Source: Blepharisma stoltei (lineage: Eukaryota > Ciliophora > Heterotrichea > Heterotrichida > Blepharismidae). Taken from it: 64,000 nucleotides of DNA. The notes beneath the pieces are model-generated. The model was not told the DNA's origin. It was given only the letters and a program-made list of their open reading frames with translations, and did no database searches. The stretch is taken from the NCBI GenBank assembly GCA_914767885.1, contig CAJZBQ010000004.1, positions 341,001 to 405,000 of the forward strand. The letters are read 5' to 3'. This document shows, piece by piece, positions 12,001 through 22,328 of this stretch (its first letter is position 1; each line of letters opens with the position of its first letter). The position numbers were made by a program, and so were the translations under genes.

Positions 12001-15000
12001 CTTACTCTTCTCTTTCTTAGCGAGAAACACATTACAAGAATCCCTATTTTTGGGAAATTAATGCTGTTGGTTATCAAGCAAAAGTTGTTTATATTAAATA
12101 TTTATAATTTAATAATTCGAAGTATAATTAATGATTTTTATTATGAAATATTTCTAATTATATTAAAATTCAGACAGCTTACATCCTTAAACATAAAATT
12201 AAATTAGATTTTCACTTTAAAATATCTAAAATTTTGATTTTTGACAAATAAAATTAACACTCTTGGCTAACAAGAAAGATTATTTTGCCAGTAAATGTAT
12301 GAGGGGAGCTAGCGGAAAAAATTCATTTGCGCCTCAAGGATCTTTTCAACAGCCAATGGCTGAAATGAGAGTCCAGCTATTATCTTCTTTGAAACCTTGC
12401 TCGTTATTTTTGGGAGAAAGTATTGACTTTCCTGCTCTTAATCAGCAATATGAAAAAATTAGCTTGGAATGTTGTGACCAAGGGACAGATTTTTTTTCTT
12501 GAGCAATTAAAAGTGAAGAGACAGCATGATGGGGACTAAAAGAAGAAATAGCGCCTACTTACTATCAAAAACTAGACTCTACTAACTCCCCCTCTGTGCA
12601 TGAAAAAATTTTTGTTCATAGGAGTTAACTTTTGTTAAAAAATTATATAAATTTTATAGTAATTTTTTTTTCAAAATGTAATAAATCACAATTCGAAAAT
12701 TTTAAAGTAAAGTTTAAGTTTTAAAATGTAAGTTGTTAAAAAATTAAACAGAATTAGCTAAAAAAGTTATCACTTATATATCAAAATATTTTTTCATAGA
12801 AAATTTTTTTTCGTTTACAGAGGGTGGGTTTTTAACCCAAAAAATAGGGACTTTTCTAATGGTTTTGCCAACTCGCGAAGGGGGTAAAGAATTTGCAGAA
12901 ACTTTTTATTATGATATTAAAGATCCTAACCAAAATACCAATTTAGTGCCAAATAGAAGGTTTTGGTCGGAATTAGCGAGCGCAGTAGTTAATAGATCGT
13001 CTTTAATTTTATCAGAAGATATATTAGAGACAACAGGCTCTCTCACAGAGCTTATATGCTCATTAGCATTTTCGGATCTTCCATTTATCGCCGAGAAGCA
13101 CGATTATTTGCTTGAAGGAAGATCAATCACTTACACAGCTAGAAGCAACTTCATTGCTTTTTATAAGGAATTAGCTGAGACTCCCTCAGAAATTAATTCT
13201 CAAGTACTTGTAGCTCAACGTTATTTCGACCCCGATGATAGATATATTCAGGATCAAGATGGGAATAAAGAAAAATCAATAACTCAATTCATAAAGCAGA
13301 AAATTTATACTTGTCAAGTGGTCATAACAAATACAGCAGGATCTCAAATTACAGTCAGTCTTCTGACAGAAGTTCCTCAAGGAAGTATTCCTATACTCCC
13401 TCCCAAGTATACATTGAATTCTATAATGACACTTGCTAATTTCCATACCAAAACCTTTGAATATCAATTTTATTTCCCTAACGCTGGAGTTTATTCTCAT
13501 TATCCAGTCACTATCACATACAATGGGAAAGTCATTGCAAAGGCAAATTCAAATGATCTTGAAGTAAGTGACACTGCAAAAGTGGTTAAATTAGAAACCT
13601 TTAAAGACTTAGTCTTAAGTGGAAGAAAAGATTTGGTATTAGAGTTTCTTGCCAATGAGAATTTATATTCCACGAATAAAGAATTTAATGTCAATTACTT
13701 TTGCTGGATGATGAAAGATAAAGAGTTCTGGCAAAAAGTTATGCAAATTATGAAGCAGAGAAACTACTTTTTCGACAAAATTTGGAGCTTTGCGTTTCTC
13801 CATAAAGATTTTGTGGTCTTAAAAGAAATTTTCACCACCAATCGTAGCTTCATGTACGCTCTTGGAGAGTTCTTTAGTTCAGAATTATTGTCAACAGGTA
13901 AAGGCGAACATCGGCATTTAGAATTTGATCCTTTAGTAAATGAAAGAACTCATAGACTCGGCAATCGCCAAAGAATAACGAACATACGCTTCGAAATAGT
14001 TTATTCTGACTTTTTAAAATATTTATCAGAAAAAGAAAGACTCGATGTGGAAGATCAGCTAGCTCTTACCCAGTACTATATCCTTCAAGATAGGTATCAA
14101 GAAGCCAATGAAATCTACAAAGCAATCCCATTAATGCCATCACAAGAAAAGCCAGGATCTTCTTACCTTCAAATTCAATATGACTATCTTTCATGCTATC
14201 TTGATATTAATTTGGCATCTGCCATTTCAGCTTTATACGAAAATTACCCAGTCTTTTCTTAAACTGGTCTAGGCATTACCTATAGATGATGCTGCTTTTC
14301 CCTTTTTCCCTTAATGTAAAATCCACCCCCGAAAGGAGACTCTGTAAATTGCCAGAATAGCTTAATTAGCATAGCTGTCCATTTATGGGTTTGCAAAAAC
14401 CTTTCAGGATATCAGTAAACATATGCTCAAGGCTGCATTGCGGGAGTCAATTCCAGACGAGAAACCATATTTATTTATGAGAATTACTCAGTCAATACAT
14501 GGAAAAAAATGTTTAGTGAAGTCGCAAAGTTAGTCAGAGAAATAAATGCGCAAGATATTCCACTGGGGCAAGCAGAAGCTAAAGATAGCGAGCCAAGCTT
14601 AATGTTCACAATAGAAAGAAATGAAATAAAGTTTTACTATCAGAATGTGAGGAGCTGCATAGTTAAGCTCTATAGGGTTGATTTAGAAGTTCTATTTTCA
14701 AAAACTCCGTTTTTAATTGGAAACACACAAAATTTTGGATTTGTCAAGCCAAACTATGAATTCGAAATAGAACTGCCTGAAAACGGTGCAAGAACTGCAA
14801 GAATTCCTGAAGAATTTGAAGGTCAGAATATTATTGTGGAGGTTGATTATGGGATTTATACCATCTCCAAGTCATATTTCGCAACAAGTTTGAAGATAAA
14901 TGTAATCGAAAGATATGGAATCATCAAAGTTATGAATGGAGACTTGACTCCAAGACCATCTGCATATATAAAAGCATTTGTACAAAGAAAAAATGGAAGT

Positions 15001-15159
15001 GTAGAGTTTTACAAAGATGGATATACAGACATAAGAGGAAATTTTGATTATGCGGCGTTGAACACAGACCAGCTGTCATCAGTTCACAAATTTGCATTAC
15101 TTGTCGTTGATGATGAGTTAGGCTCACTGATTTATGAAGTAAATCCGCCACCTCAATAA
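6065..15159 (+). CDS. Giant protein of unknown function (~2,170 aa) split by eight IESs
   Basis: I do not recognise the family. The gene starts at 6065 (MANDEILALERYILSS) after an A-rich leader and ends at 15159 (YEVNPPPQ). Every gap between coding stretches can be closed in frame by removing an insert at short direct repeats, so I read it as one gene. The first 500 residues are helix-rich. The middle (about 8200-9950 and 12890-13600) is rich in short alternating hydrophobic strands such as NEKIEL-like and YISVSVKDGIHW segments, resembling serial beta-sandwich domains of the macroglobulin type, but that is only an impression. A Cys cluster (CRS..CPCP) lies at the 9918/10560 junction. One extra junction near 14415 needs a 17 nt intron or an unseen shift. 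No signal peptide is obvious at the start. Confidence 0.75.
7058..7579. mobile_element. SINE-like insert in the giant gene
   Basis: A 522 bp block is flanked by a perfect 15 bp duplication AGAATATTTGCAGGA (7054-7068 and 7576-7590). Deletion gives the continuous codons QEYLQEILKDKDN. It begins TTAGGTTAGGTTATTAAAAT and ends CGCTATTTTAATGTATTAT. Long stretches match the copy at 46133-46675 in the same orientation, for example GCTAGCCATAT, CAGTCACCAAAGA, CCAGTTTCTCGGTAGAGG and GAATGCCCATGGGTCC. GC content is clearly above the host gene. The duplication contains TA, so TA excision is possible. Confidence 0.85.
7747..7847. mobile_element. Short predicted IES (~101 bp) in the giant gene
   Basis: AT-rich DNA with stops in the coding frame separates ALAKIQKH from KKIEDLASIVEL. 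Removing TA (7747) to TA (7848) joins the two in frame. Other TA pairs nearby exist, and an inner inverted repeat TTGCAAAAAT/ATTTTTGCAA is visible, so the exact ends are uncertain. Confidence 0.55.
7965..8030. mobile_element. Short predicted IES (66 bp) in the giant gene
   Basis: Between YESIYTG and IVKFSIHIKNIQRLL the frame is closed by stops. Both ends carry GGTA (7963-7966 and 8029-8032); removing one copy with the intervening DNA joins the frames through ACA GGT ATA GTA. The insert is AT-rich and matches no other family here. Confidence 0.6.
9932..10553. mobile_element. Long-TIR MITE (TGTGGT family) as IES in the giant gene
   Basis: Terminal inverted repeats of about 130 bp run inward from TGTGGTCAACATAAACC on the left and GGTTTATGTTTAACCACA on the right, including GAGATATTGCAGTATTTTCG on both arms. 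Excision at TA (9932/10554) or at the outer AAGTG repeat (9918/10561) both keep the frame, giving CRSVVNITTSACP or CRSACPCP. The arms carry small differences, so it is older than the HDAC insert. A decayed relative is seen near 33560-33650. Confidence 0.85.
11001..11566. mobile_element. Old CCGTGAGTGAAC-family IES with a younger copy nested inside
   Basis: The left end TTAATCCCTCTTCATGAATA aligns with the family end TTACTCCC..CCGTGAGTGAAC but is decayed. The right end lies in TTATTAGTAG (11563-11571); several TTA or TA choices join QWEFL to VLTVNEKYLVIP in frame. Inside, 11129-11480 is a clearer copy bounded by TA, with CTCCCTTAGCGAACAAAAACC at the left and TTCGCTGACGGAGGGGGAG at the right. 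The chosen outer right end is therefore approximate. Confidence 0.65.
12003..12267. mobile_element. Degraded CCGTGAGTGAAC-family IES in the giant gene
   Basis: The left end TTACTCTTCTCTTTCTTAGC followed by ATCCCTATTTTTGGG is a worn version of the family end. Removing TA (12003) to TA (12268) joins RRIKTALSFNLL to NKKDYFASKCMRG in frame. The right end no longer shows a clear inverted repeat. Confidence 0.65.
12583..12884. mobile_element. CCGTGAGTGAAC-family IES (302 bp) in the giant gene
   Basis: Bounded by TAA direct repeats (12583-12585 and 12885-12887). The left end is CTCCCCCTCTGTGCATGAAA, followed by an inner inverted copy ending GGAGTTAAC. The right end has the family tail TTTACAGAGGGTGGG and TCTAATGGTTTTG. 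Removal yields QKLDSTKEFAETFYYD in frame. Confidence 0.82.
14260..14383. mobile_element. Short predicted IES (124 bp) in the giant gene
   Basis: After YENYPVFS the frame stops at TAA. Taking TTA at 14259-14261 and TTA at 14383-14385 as the repeat joins it to YGFAKTFQDIS in frame. The insert contains a C-tract but no clear terminal inverted repeat. Ends are inferred only from the frame. Confidence 0.5.
14415..14431 (+). other. Possible 17 nt intron in the giant gene
   Basis: GTAAACATATGCTCAAG has GT and AG ends, and its removal joins FQDIS to CIAGVNSRRETIFIYENY in frame. All other introns here are 15 or 16 nt, so this is either a rare longer intron or a sign of a different, unseen solution such as a base error. 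Confidence 0.4.
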
Positions 15160-15283
15160 TCGCATAATTAAGCAATTTAAGAAATATTATTTTATTTCTT
15201 ATATTACTTTTTTATTAATTGCTTTATTTTTATAAGGAATGCTGCTGTAGAAGCTTATATCATAGAATTTAATTTATAGCAGC

Positions 15284-17771
15284 TTATTTCTCTTGAGGAA
15301 TCAAGTGCGAAATCATGACTGTATGGTTTGCAAAAATTAACTCATATTTTTGCGATTTGAAGCCTTGCGATAAGTTGTTATAAAATTTGCTTACTCCCCC
15401 CTCCGTGAGTGAACAAAAAAATTTTGTTCACTCACAGAGTTTAATTTGTTTTTTTAAAAAAAATTTATTTTAAATTTTATAAAAAAATATTTTTTTTCGA
15501 AATTTAAAAAAATCCTAATTCGCGAAAAATTGGAAAGCAAATGTTAATTTAATTTATAAAAATTTATGTTTTAAAAAGCAATTTGTTTAAAATTAAACAG
15601 AATTAGCTCTAGATTTCATTATACTAATTATCACTTATATATCAAAATTTTTTTCCATAAAAAATTTTTCTATTAAAAAAAATTTTTGTTCACTCACGGA
15701 GGGTGGGCTTTTGGGCAAAAAATAGCGGTTTTTCTAATGGTTTTGTTCACTCAAGGAGGGGGGGGGGAGTTAGTTTACTTTCACTGACTCCACTGTTTGT
15801 GCTCCATAAACTTTTGGCTATGTTTCCAAAATCATGAATAAAAATTGAGGACTTGCCTTCATCTTCAAACGGATCGAGTTTGTTTGTCGTTTCATCCATT
15901 TTTTCGAAAAAAGGAGATATGCTGCTATATTTTTTCTTGCAAATCTGCTTATAAGTTTTTACAAATTCAGATGCCTCTTCTCTTTCTTTATCTATTATCA
16001 AACTCTCAAATATTCGCATGCAATCTTTTGCAGTTTCGCAATCGGAATTTTCTAAAATTCTTTTCGCTGTTTCATTTTTGAGAATCGAAATCCAATTTTG
16101 AGCAGAAGCCCAGAATTCTGTGTGGTTATCATATAAAATTTCAACAGCATTGTCAATCGCAAATGATTTTCTTATTGTGAGTGTTTCTTTGATTGCATTT
16201 GACATCCTATACGCTTTATCATTGAAATAAGTTCCAGAGAAGGAAATACTATGCTTATACGAAGCAGAAATCGGGCTATTGCCGGCAGCTAGAATAAATC
16301 CTTCTTTAGGGTTTAATACATATGGCAATTCTTTAAAATCAATAAATTTTTTCCAATCTGCATCAGATCGACTCCCATCAAGAGGAACAGCGCCATAAGA
16401 TTCTCTTTGAGGGAAAAGTCCTACAGCCTGATATCCAATGATGCCTGTATTTAAGCCATAAACTACGCTGAAGTTTGGCACTTTTATTCCTGATAATGCT
16501 AACCTAAAATCTCTTGGATTTTTTGCTGTATTTATTTTAATGATACTATCAAAGTCGTTGTCTTCTATTTCATTTGCAGTCCATCTGATGCTGATTGCTT
16601 CTTTAAAATTCAAAATGCTTGGATTTATTAGCATTGGGCCATATTTAGTTAATTTAATCGCCACTTCAACTGGCTCTTGTCCTTTCACAGCTATTTTTTC
16701 TGTAATTTTATAAAATGGCTCCCAGTTCTCATTTAAAAGATACAGCTCTTCAGTGTGATGAATTTTATGAACATATAAATCGATGACATCAGCTAGGATA
16801 GGAACAGCAGCCCATGATATGCTACCATTTTCTCCTTGATAAAAGAAAGGTATCCCTGGAATAGTTGTTCCTGATAATTTGATATTATTTGTCGTAATTT
16901 TACTTAAATAAACTTCAGTTGGTATCCTTGATGAAAAATAAATTTGGCTTGAAATCAAAGGTTTTCCAGATTTTGTTTTGTTTCCTGACACCACAAATGC
17001 AGCACTAGTCTGAAGGTTTAAATAATAAATCTCGTCATTTAAAGTTTCAAAGTCATTGATTTTTCCATTACTTGTATGTGAAGCATAAAATGATGAAGTT
17101 CTTTTTAATTCTTGTGGTAAATCATAATCATTTATTATATAGCTTTTTGGAAATATCATGCTTTCATCGTAAGGCAAAATTATCTTTGCTAATCTTTCTC
17201 CTATGGTTGCTGCTAGTTTTGCTCTGAATAGCTCATGTCTTCATTCGGAATTTTGAAAAAATGACACATAGCGCCAAATTGAAAGGGTATCAACTGGCTT
17301 CCAATACTGTCAATGGCTTCATGTAATAAAATACTCAAATGGTAAAGGATTGGCTTCAGCTCAAGCATTGATCCCTTCAGAATATCGATGTAATAGGAGT
17401 AAAGTATGATTTGAATGTTTTGGCAATGATAATAATGCTTGCCTTTTAAATCCGATGTTTCTTGAAAAAATATCTAACTCAAGAGTTTTATTGCCAAAAA
17501 TTTCTGATAAAGAGCCTTCAGATATCCTTCTTAAAAGATCAAGTTGAAGCATACGGTCTTGGGCATGCACATAGCCTAATGCAAAACATGCATCTTCAGT
17601 AGATGATGCTGTTATATGAGGGATTCCTTTACCGTCTCTTTCAATTGTTATTTTATCCCATACTGAAGGAATAATTTTTGAGTCTGAGTAGCTTGGTATT
17701 GTATAATATATGTAGCCTGCAAGAGATAAAATTGGCGGGATCACAAATGATAAGACTGCAATCCAGTTCAT
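15284..17771 (-). CDS. Penicillin-acylase-like N-terminal nucleophile hydrolase
   Basis: A membrane-anchored or secreted penicillin-amidase family hydrolase. The N-terminus (MNWIAVLSFVIPPILSLAGY) is a signal anchor. The alpha-chain region has IPHITASSTEDACFALGYVHAQDRMLQLD, typical of the family. The processing-site serine is expected in TSAAFVVSGNKTKSGKPL, matching the family pattern S-N-x-W-x-x-x-G...SGKPL, although Trp is replaced by Phe. Later landmarks are GIPFFYQGENGSISWA and ILAAGNSPI. Family members cleave amide bonds after autocatalytic maturation; the substrate is unknown. TGA codes Trp in INAWAEANP and FITWSHWQYW. An IES at 15391-15769 interrupts the last 40 codons; after its removal the protein ends ...MISHLIPQEK at 15284. 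Confidence 0.88.
15391..15769. mobile_element. CCGTGAGTGAAC-family IES in the acylase gene
   Basis: A 379 bp copy bounded by TTA direct repeats (15391-15393, 15770-15772). The left end is a hairpin: CTCCGTGAGTGAAC then GTTCACTCACAGAG. The right end is tandem: GTTCACTCACGGAGGGTGGG then TTCTAATGG and GTTCACTCAAGGAGG. The body contains AAACAGAATTAGCTCTAGAT and TTATCACTTATATATC, shared with other copies. Excision joins SESKL to SKFYNNLSQGF on the minus strand. Confidence 0.92.
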
Positions 17772-17976
17772 TTTTATAGCTTACTTAAAGTGTAACTAAT
17801 TATTACTTTATTCATAAAATCTGAAACTTGAGAATAATGAAATATTGATAATTTCGAAATGCTAGAATTTAAATATTCCGATTAATTTTATAGCAAAAGT
17901 TCTATCGAATAATCAGGCTGCTATTTAATTTAAACAAAAGCTATAAATAATAAGCAAATTTCTGAATAAACTATTA

Positions 17977-18105
17977 TTAAGCTTGTGCTTGCTCTTGCTC
18001 TTGTGCTTGCTCCTGTGCTTGTTCTTGCGCTTGTGCTTGTTCTTGTTCTTGCGCTTGCTCTTGTACTTGCTCTTGCACTTGAACTTGTACTTGCACTTGT
18101 TCCTT
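17977..18105. repeat. Hexanucleotide coding microsatellite
   Basis: On the plus strand units such as CTTGCT, CTTGTG and CTTGTT recur about twenty times and encode the Gln-rich tail of the minus-strand gene. Unit variants are interspersed. Such a tract is likely to vary in length between strains. Confidence 0.85.
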
Positions 18106-19183
18106 TGAGCCATAGCGATTAAGAATGCTTGCTAAATTTTCATCTTCTCTAACACCATGAATGTCTACAGCTTTTCCAATCATCTCTTGAGTGACTGCAT
18201 GCTTTTCCTGAATGTGGATAGATGAAGCATTGCGAATCAACTCTGGTAGCATTTCTGGGTTTTCTGCTAGCAATTCTGCTTCGAAATCTGCTTGCTCTTT
18301 CAAAATATCAGTAAGAATTTTTTTCTCAGTCATAATCGGATGATCAATTTTGCCCATTTTTTCTAATAAATTGATATACTCTTCTCCTTGAAGCTCTCTC
18401 AAAATTCCTTCTTTTTCTGCGTCGGTAAGGTCTTTCTCTCCCATAAGGGTCTCTAGAGCTTGCTTCTTAATCTTTTCTTGCTCTTCCAAATATTCTTTAT
18501 ATTTTCTGGTTATGTCTGAAGTGATTTCACTTAGTTTGATTTTTTCCATTGCTTCATTGTAAGCTTTTTCTGCTTTTTCAAGTTCTGGAGTGCAGGCTTC
18601 TTGAATTGCGTGGCAAAGCTGGTTAGTGTTGTGCTTGTGATCTTTATTCCCAGTTTTAGAATCTTCTTCAGAAAGCTTTTGATTAAATCTTTTGGCAAAA
18701 TGCTTAGCAAAATAAATTTTTTTCACTCACGGGGTTATTTTTTTTTTTAAAAAAATTTATATATAAATTTTATAGAAAAAAATTTTTTTTCGAAAATTTA
18801 AAAAAATCCTAATTTGCAAAAATTGGGAAGCATATATTAATTTAATCTATAAAATTTATGTTTTTAAAACGCAATTTGTTTAAAATTAAACAGAATTAGC
18901 TCTAGATTTCTTTATAATAAATTATCATTTATATATCAAATTTTTTTTCCATACAAATTTTTCTATTCAAACATTTAGTTCACTCACGGAGGGTGGGCTT
19001 TTGGGCAAAAAATAGCGATTTTTTTAATGGTTTTTTCACTCACGGAGGGGGAGCTAGCATTTCGTCTTTTGAGACTTTTTTTGGGGGTTCATTCACTAAG
19101 TACTTAAGAAGAGCAAGTCCAGCAGTTAGTCCAAGTCCAACAAGGATAAGTTTGCTATAGTGATCTTTTATGAATTTACTCAT
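17977..19183 (-). CDS. Membrane-anchored coiled-coil protein with Gln/Glu-rich tail
   Basis: Unrecognised family. The proposed N-terminus at 19183 (MSKFIKDHYSKLILVGLG) has one hydrophobic segment LILVGLGLTAGLALLKYL, suggesting an organelle or ER anchor. After the IES at 18705-19054 the main part is charged and helical (EKAEKAYNEAMEKIKLSE, KEYLEEQEKIKKQALETL), and the C-terminus is a run of alternating Q with V, E and A encoded by a six-base repeat. Joining the two parts at the TAGC repeat leaves a frame mismatch that I could not resolve with a 15-16 nt intron, so either the N-terminal exon belongs elsewhere, an intron is missed, or there is a base error. Confidence 0.6.
18705..19054. mobile_element. 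CCGTGAGTGAAC-family IES with worn hairpin end
   Basis: The body and tandem tail match the other copies (TTAAACAGAATTAGCTCTAG; GTTCACTCACGGAGGGTGGG). The hairpin end at the left is shortened to TTTCACTCACGGGGTT. Flanks share TAGC (18705-18708 and 19055-19058). This end decay, with loss of the C-tract on one side, contrasts with the intact copies. Confidence 0.8.
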
Positions 19184-19446
19184 TTTTATCCAGAGATATT
19201 ATATTCTTAATTATTGAATTGTATATTTAATTTATTAGATTTTATCATTATTCATTGATATTGCAAGATTAAAAGAAAATTATTTTATAATCTTGAATTG
19301 AATTACGCATTTTTATGGCCCAATCTAAAATTTTATTAGACAGCTATTCAATTTTGTAACGAAATTTCACACATTATAATAAATATTCAATAAAGCGATT
19401 AATTAAAAGCAAACTTAATTATTGTTGTTATCAACATAGCTATGCA

Positions 19447-20271
19447 TTATATGCTAAGCCTATTTTTTTTTGTATTGCAAAATATTTCCCTTGGAAATCT
19501 TCGTTTTGGCTTTTTGAGCTCAGACCATCTTATTTCAGGCTTAAATGTAACTTGAAAAGGCGAACTTTCGCCATAATTTCTATCAGTGCTAACAGGAGTT
19601 GATGGGTCAAATTTTGGTACTTGTCTTGAAGGCTGTGGTTCTTCAGGAGCTTGAGCCTTATTTGGGCCAGTCTCTTGCAATTTTTTAATTAGAATCTCTT
19701 GATTTTTCAATTTTCTTCTTAAATTCTCATGCTCTTTTGCCAAATGATAAATATTTTCACTCAATAAATCTATGTCACTAGAGGGTTCTACGTCATTTGA
19801 TAAACTCATTGGCAAGGTAGACGACCTTTTATAAAATTGCGGGGTATCTCTTTTAGGTGACACAGAGCCCTCATTTTTATATAAGCTTGGAAAAACTAAT
19901 TTTCTTCTTATTGGTGATTGGACTGGAAAGTAAGCCTTCCCATCATAATAATCTGAGAGTTGATTAATATCATTGAAGGAAGCATTTTGAGATGGAAAGC
20001 AGCCAGTTTGATTGTAAAGGGTTGGCTTAATGGGGGAGTTTGCATTTGATCGTGAAGAGACTCTAAGATTTCTGGGCTTTAGAGAATTTGAACGCATAGG
20101 CTGACTTGCTTGAGTTAGATATGCGACAGTTGTCGGGCTATCGTCTTCATTAAGAGAGCTTTTAGTTTCAAAATCCAAAATATCCATAAAACTTTTAGTT
20201 GGGGATCTTGGCTCCTCAAGCGGGATTATTGGTATCAGTTTTATAATTCTTCTCACCTCATGCTTGTCCAT
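19447..20271 (-). CDS. Unknown protein with Ser/Pro-rich region and short coiled coil
   Basis: A 274-residue protein starting MDKHEVRRIIKLIPIIP. No family is recognised. It is rich in Ser, Pro and Arg with SP and TP dipeptides (SPTKSF, SPIKPT, SPIRRK, SPKRDTP), which would suit proline-directed kinase phosphorylation. A short helix DLLSENIYHLAKEHENLRRK with KNQEILIKKLQE could form a coiled coil. It is the divergent neighbour of NOL10 across about 280 bp of AT-rich DNA that probably holds both promoters. Intron-free. Confidence 0.7.
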   Translation of the reverse strand: MDKHEVRRIIKLIPIIPLEEPRSPTKSFMDILDFETKSSLNEDDSPTTVAYLTQASQPMRSNSLKPRNLRVSSRSNANSPIKPTLYNQTGCFPSQNASFNDINQLSDYYDGKAYFPVQSPIRRKLVFPSLYKNEGSVSPKRDTPQFYKRSSTLPMSLSNDVEPSSDIDLLSENIYHLAKEHENLRRKLKNQEILIKKLQETGPNKAQAPEEPQPSRQVPKFDPSTPVSTDRNYGESSPFQVTFKPEIRWSELKKPKRRFPREIFCNTKKNRLSI

Positions 20272-20553
20272 TTAGTTTTTTATATAATTAAAATTTATAG
20301 TTATTAATTAATTATATTAAGCCTTAGAATAATTATGACGAATTGGAGAAAATCATTATAAATTTCTGATATCAAAAATTAAGAGCTGATAATTAAAAGA
20401 TGATAATTTAGTGCTTTTTTCCTTCTAAGACAATTTTTCTATGGTCTTAATTTAAATTAGTTCTCATTTGCATATTTAATTCATAAATAATTAACATTTT
20501 TTATATGAAAAATTAGAGGCAGAATAGAATGATTAATTATTGATATTCTTAAT

Positions 20554-22251
20554 ATGGAAGTTGTGGCCCATTTCCCTATTACCAAAACACTTGACCTCAT
20601 TCAAGATTTTGGATTCCCTACAGCTGCAACCAGGGTAAGGGTTTCTCAAGACTTCAATTACATAGCTTCAAGCGGAGTTTATCCTCCTCAAGCTAGAATT
20701 TTTGATCTCTCTGAGCTTTCAATGAAATGCCAAAGAAATTTTGATGCAGAAATTGTCCAATTTTATTTTCTCTCTGAAGACTATAAAAAACTCGCATTTT
20801 TATTGGACAATCGCTCAATTGAGCTTCATGCCCAATACGGAAAGCATTATTCAACCAGAATTCCTCGATTTGGAAGGGACATGACTTACAATCCTTTTAA
20901 CTGTGAATTGTATATTGTTGGAGCCACAAATGAAGCTTATAGGCTGAACTTAGAGCAAGGTAGATTTATGGCTTCTTTAGAGTCAGAAATTTGCAATGGA
21001 CTTAATGTATGCGAACTTAACAAAGAGTTGAAATGGATTTTAGCGTGTGGAGGAGAAGATGGTCTTATTGAATGCTGGGATTTGAGGCAGAGGAATAGAA
21101 TATCTCTGATAGAAACTAATGGAGGAGAAATTTCTGCTTTGAGTTTTGATGATGAAGGGCTGTATATGGGTGTAGGGCATAACTCTGGGGTTGTTCAAAT
21201 TTATGATATTAGGTACAGTAAGCCTATTTACTCAATTAAACACCACAATAAAACACAAATAAAAGGTGTTAAATTTCATTCAGCTGGGCAGCATATTCTC
21301 ACAAGTGACACAAAAGGAACAAAAATAACCAATAAAATTAATGGGAAATTACTCACAACTATAGAATCTGAAGCTAACATTAATGACATAGAGTTATGTG
21401 GAAAATCAGGATTAATCTTTATTCCAAATGAATCACCCAAAATTGAGGTCCATTTTATTCCAGCCTTAGGTCCTGCTCCTACATGGTGCCCATTTTTAGA
21501 AAACTTGACGGAAGAATTTGAAGAGAAAAAGCCAAAATCTGTGCTAGACAATAAACAGTTTGTAACAATTGAAGAGCTTGAAAAGTAATTTCTATTTAGA
21601 CTTAATGGAACTGATTTAATTGGCACAGAGGAACTTGAAGCATACATGCACGGGTATTTAATGGATACGAAACTTTATTATAAGCTTCAGGCACTTGCAA
21701 TGCCTTTCGATTATAATGAATACAGAAAAGAAAGAATTAAAAAGAAACTCGAGGAGAAAACAGCGGAAAGAATCACAATTAGAAAAAGACTACCAAAAGT
21801 CAATAAAAACTTAGCACAAGAACTACTGTCCGATGAAAAAAATAAAAAGAAAGTTAAAGGAAAAGAGCTTCTTGAAGATAGCAGATTTTCAGCGCTTTTT
21901 AATGATGAAAAATTCCAAATAAATACAGAATCTGAAGATTATTTGAGATTGCATAGGAGACAGCCTAAGGAAAAAGTAGAAGAGATCAAAGAAGATGAAA
22001 GCGATGAGGAAAGCGATGAAAATATCATTGCAAAAGTACCGAAAAAAAGAAAAATTGATGAAGGTGCAGAAGAAATAGAGGATGGGATGAGTGATGAGGA
22101 AAGGCCATTTAGAGAAAGAATGGAAGAAGACAGCCATGAAAAGAAAAAGCATGGTGTTAGAGTGAAAAAGTCAAAAGTTCTCAAAGAAAAGCCAGACATG
22201 AAGAACAGGAGACCTTTTGTCCCATTACACAAACTTCTTAAATCGAAATAA
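20554..22251 (+). CDS. NOL10: NOL10/ENP2 nucleolar WD40 protein
   Basis: Homologue of yeast Enp2 / human NOL10, a WD-repeat factor needed for 18S rRNA maturation and small-subunit assembly in the nucleolus. The N-terminal half is a beta-propeller (FGFPTAATRVRVSQDFNYI, ACGGEDGLIECWDLRQRNR, GHNSGVVQIYDIRYSKP). The C-terminal half has the family signature ALGPAPTWCPFLENLTEE, EAYMHGYLMDTKLYYKLQ and a basic/acidic tail. A 15 nt intron GTAATTTCTATTTAG at 21585-21599 splits EELEK-LNGTDLIG; without it the frame ends in TAA. Length about 560 residues, slightly short of the 680-700 usual. No I see no interrupting IES in the gene. Confidence 0.95.
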
Positions 22252-22328
22252 CACAATTTTATTAGTTTTCTGTGAAAGATGTGGTTTTTATAAGGTAAAT
22301 ATATAAATTAAACTATTGATAATAATTA

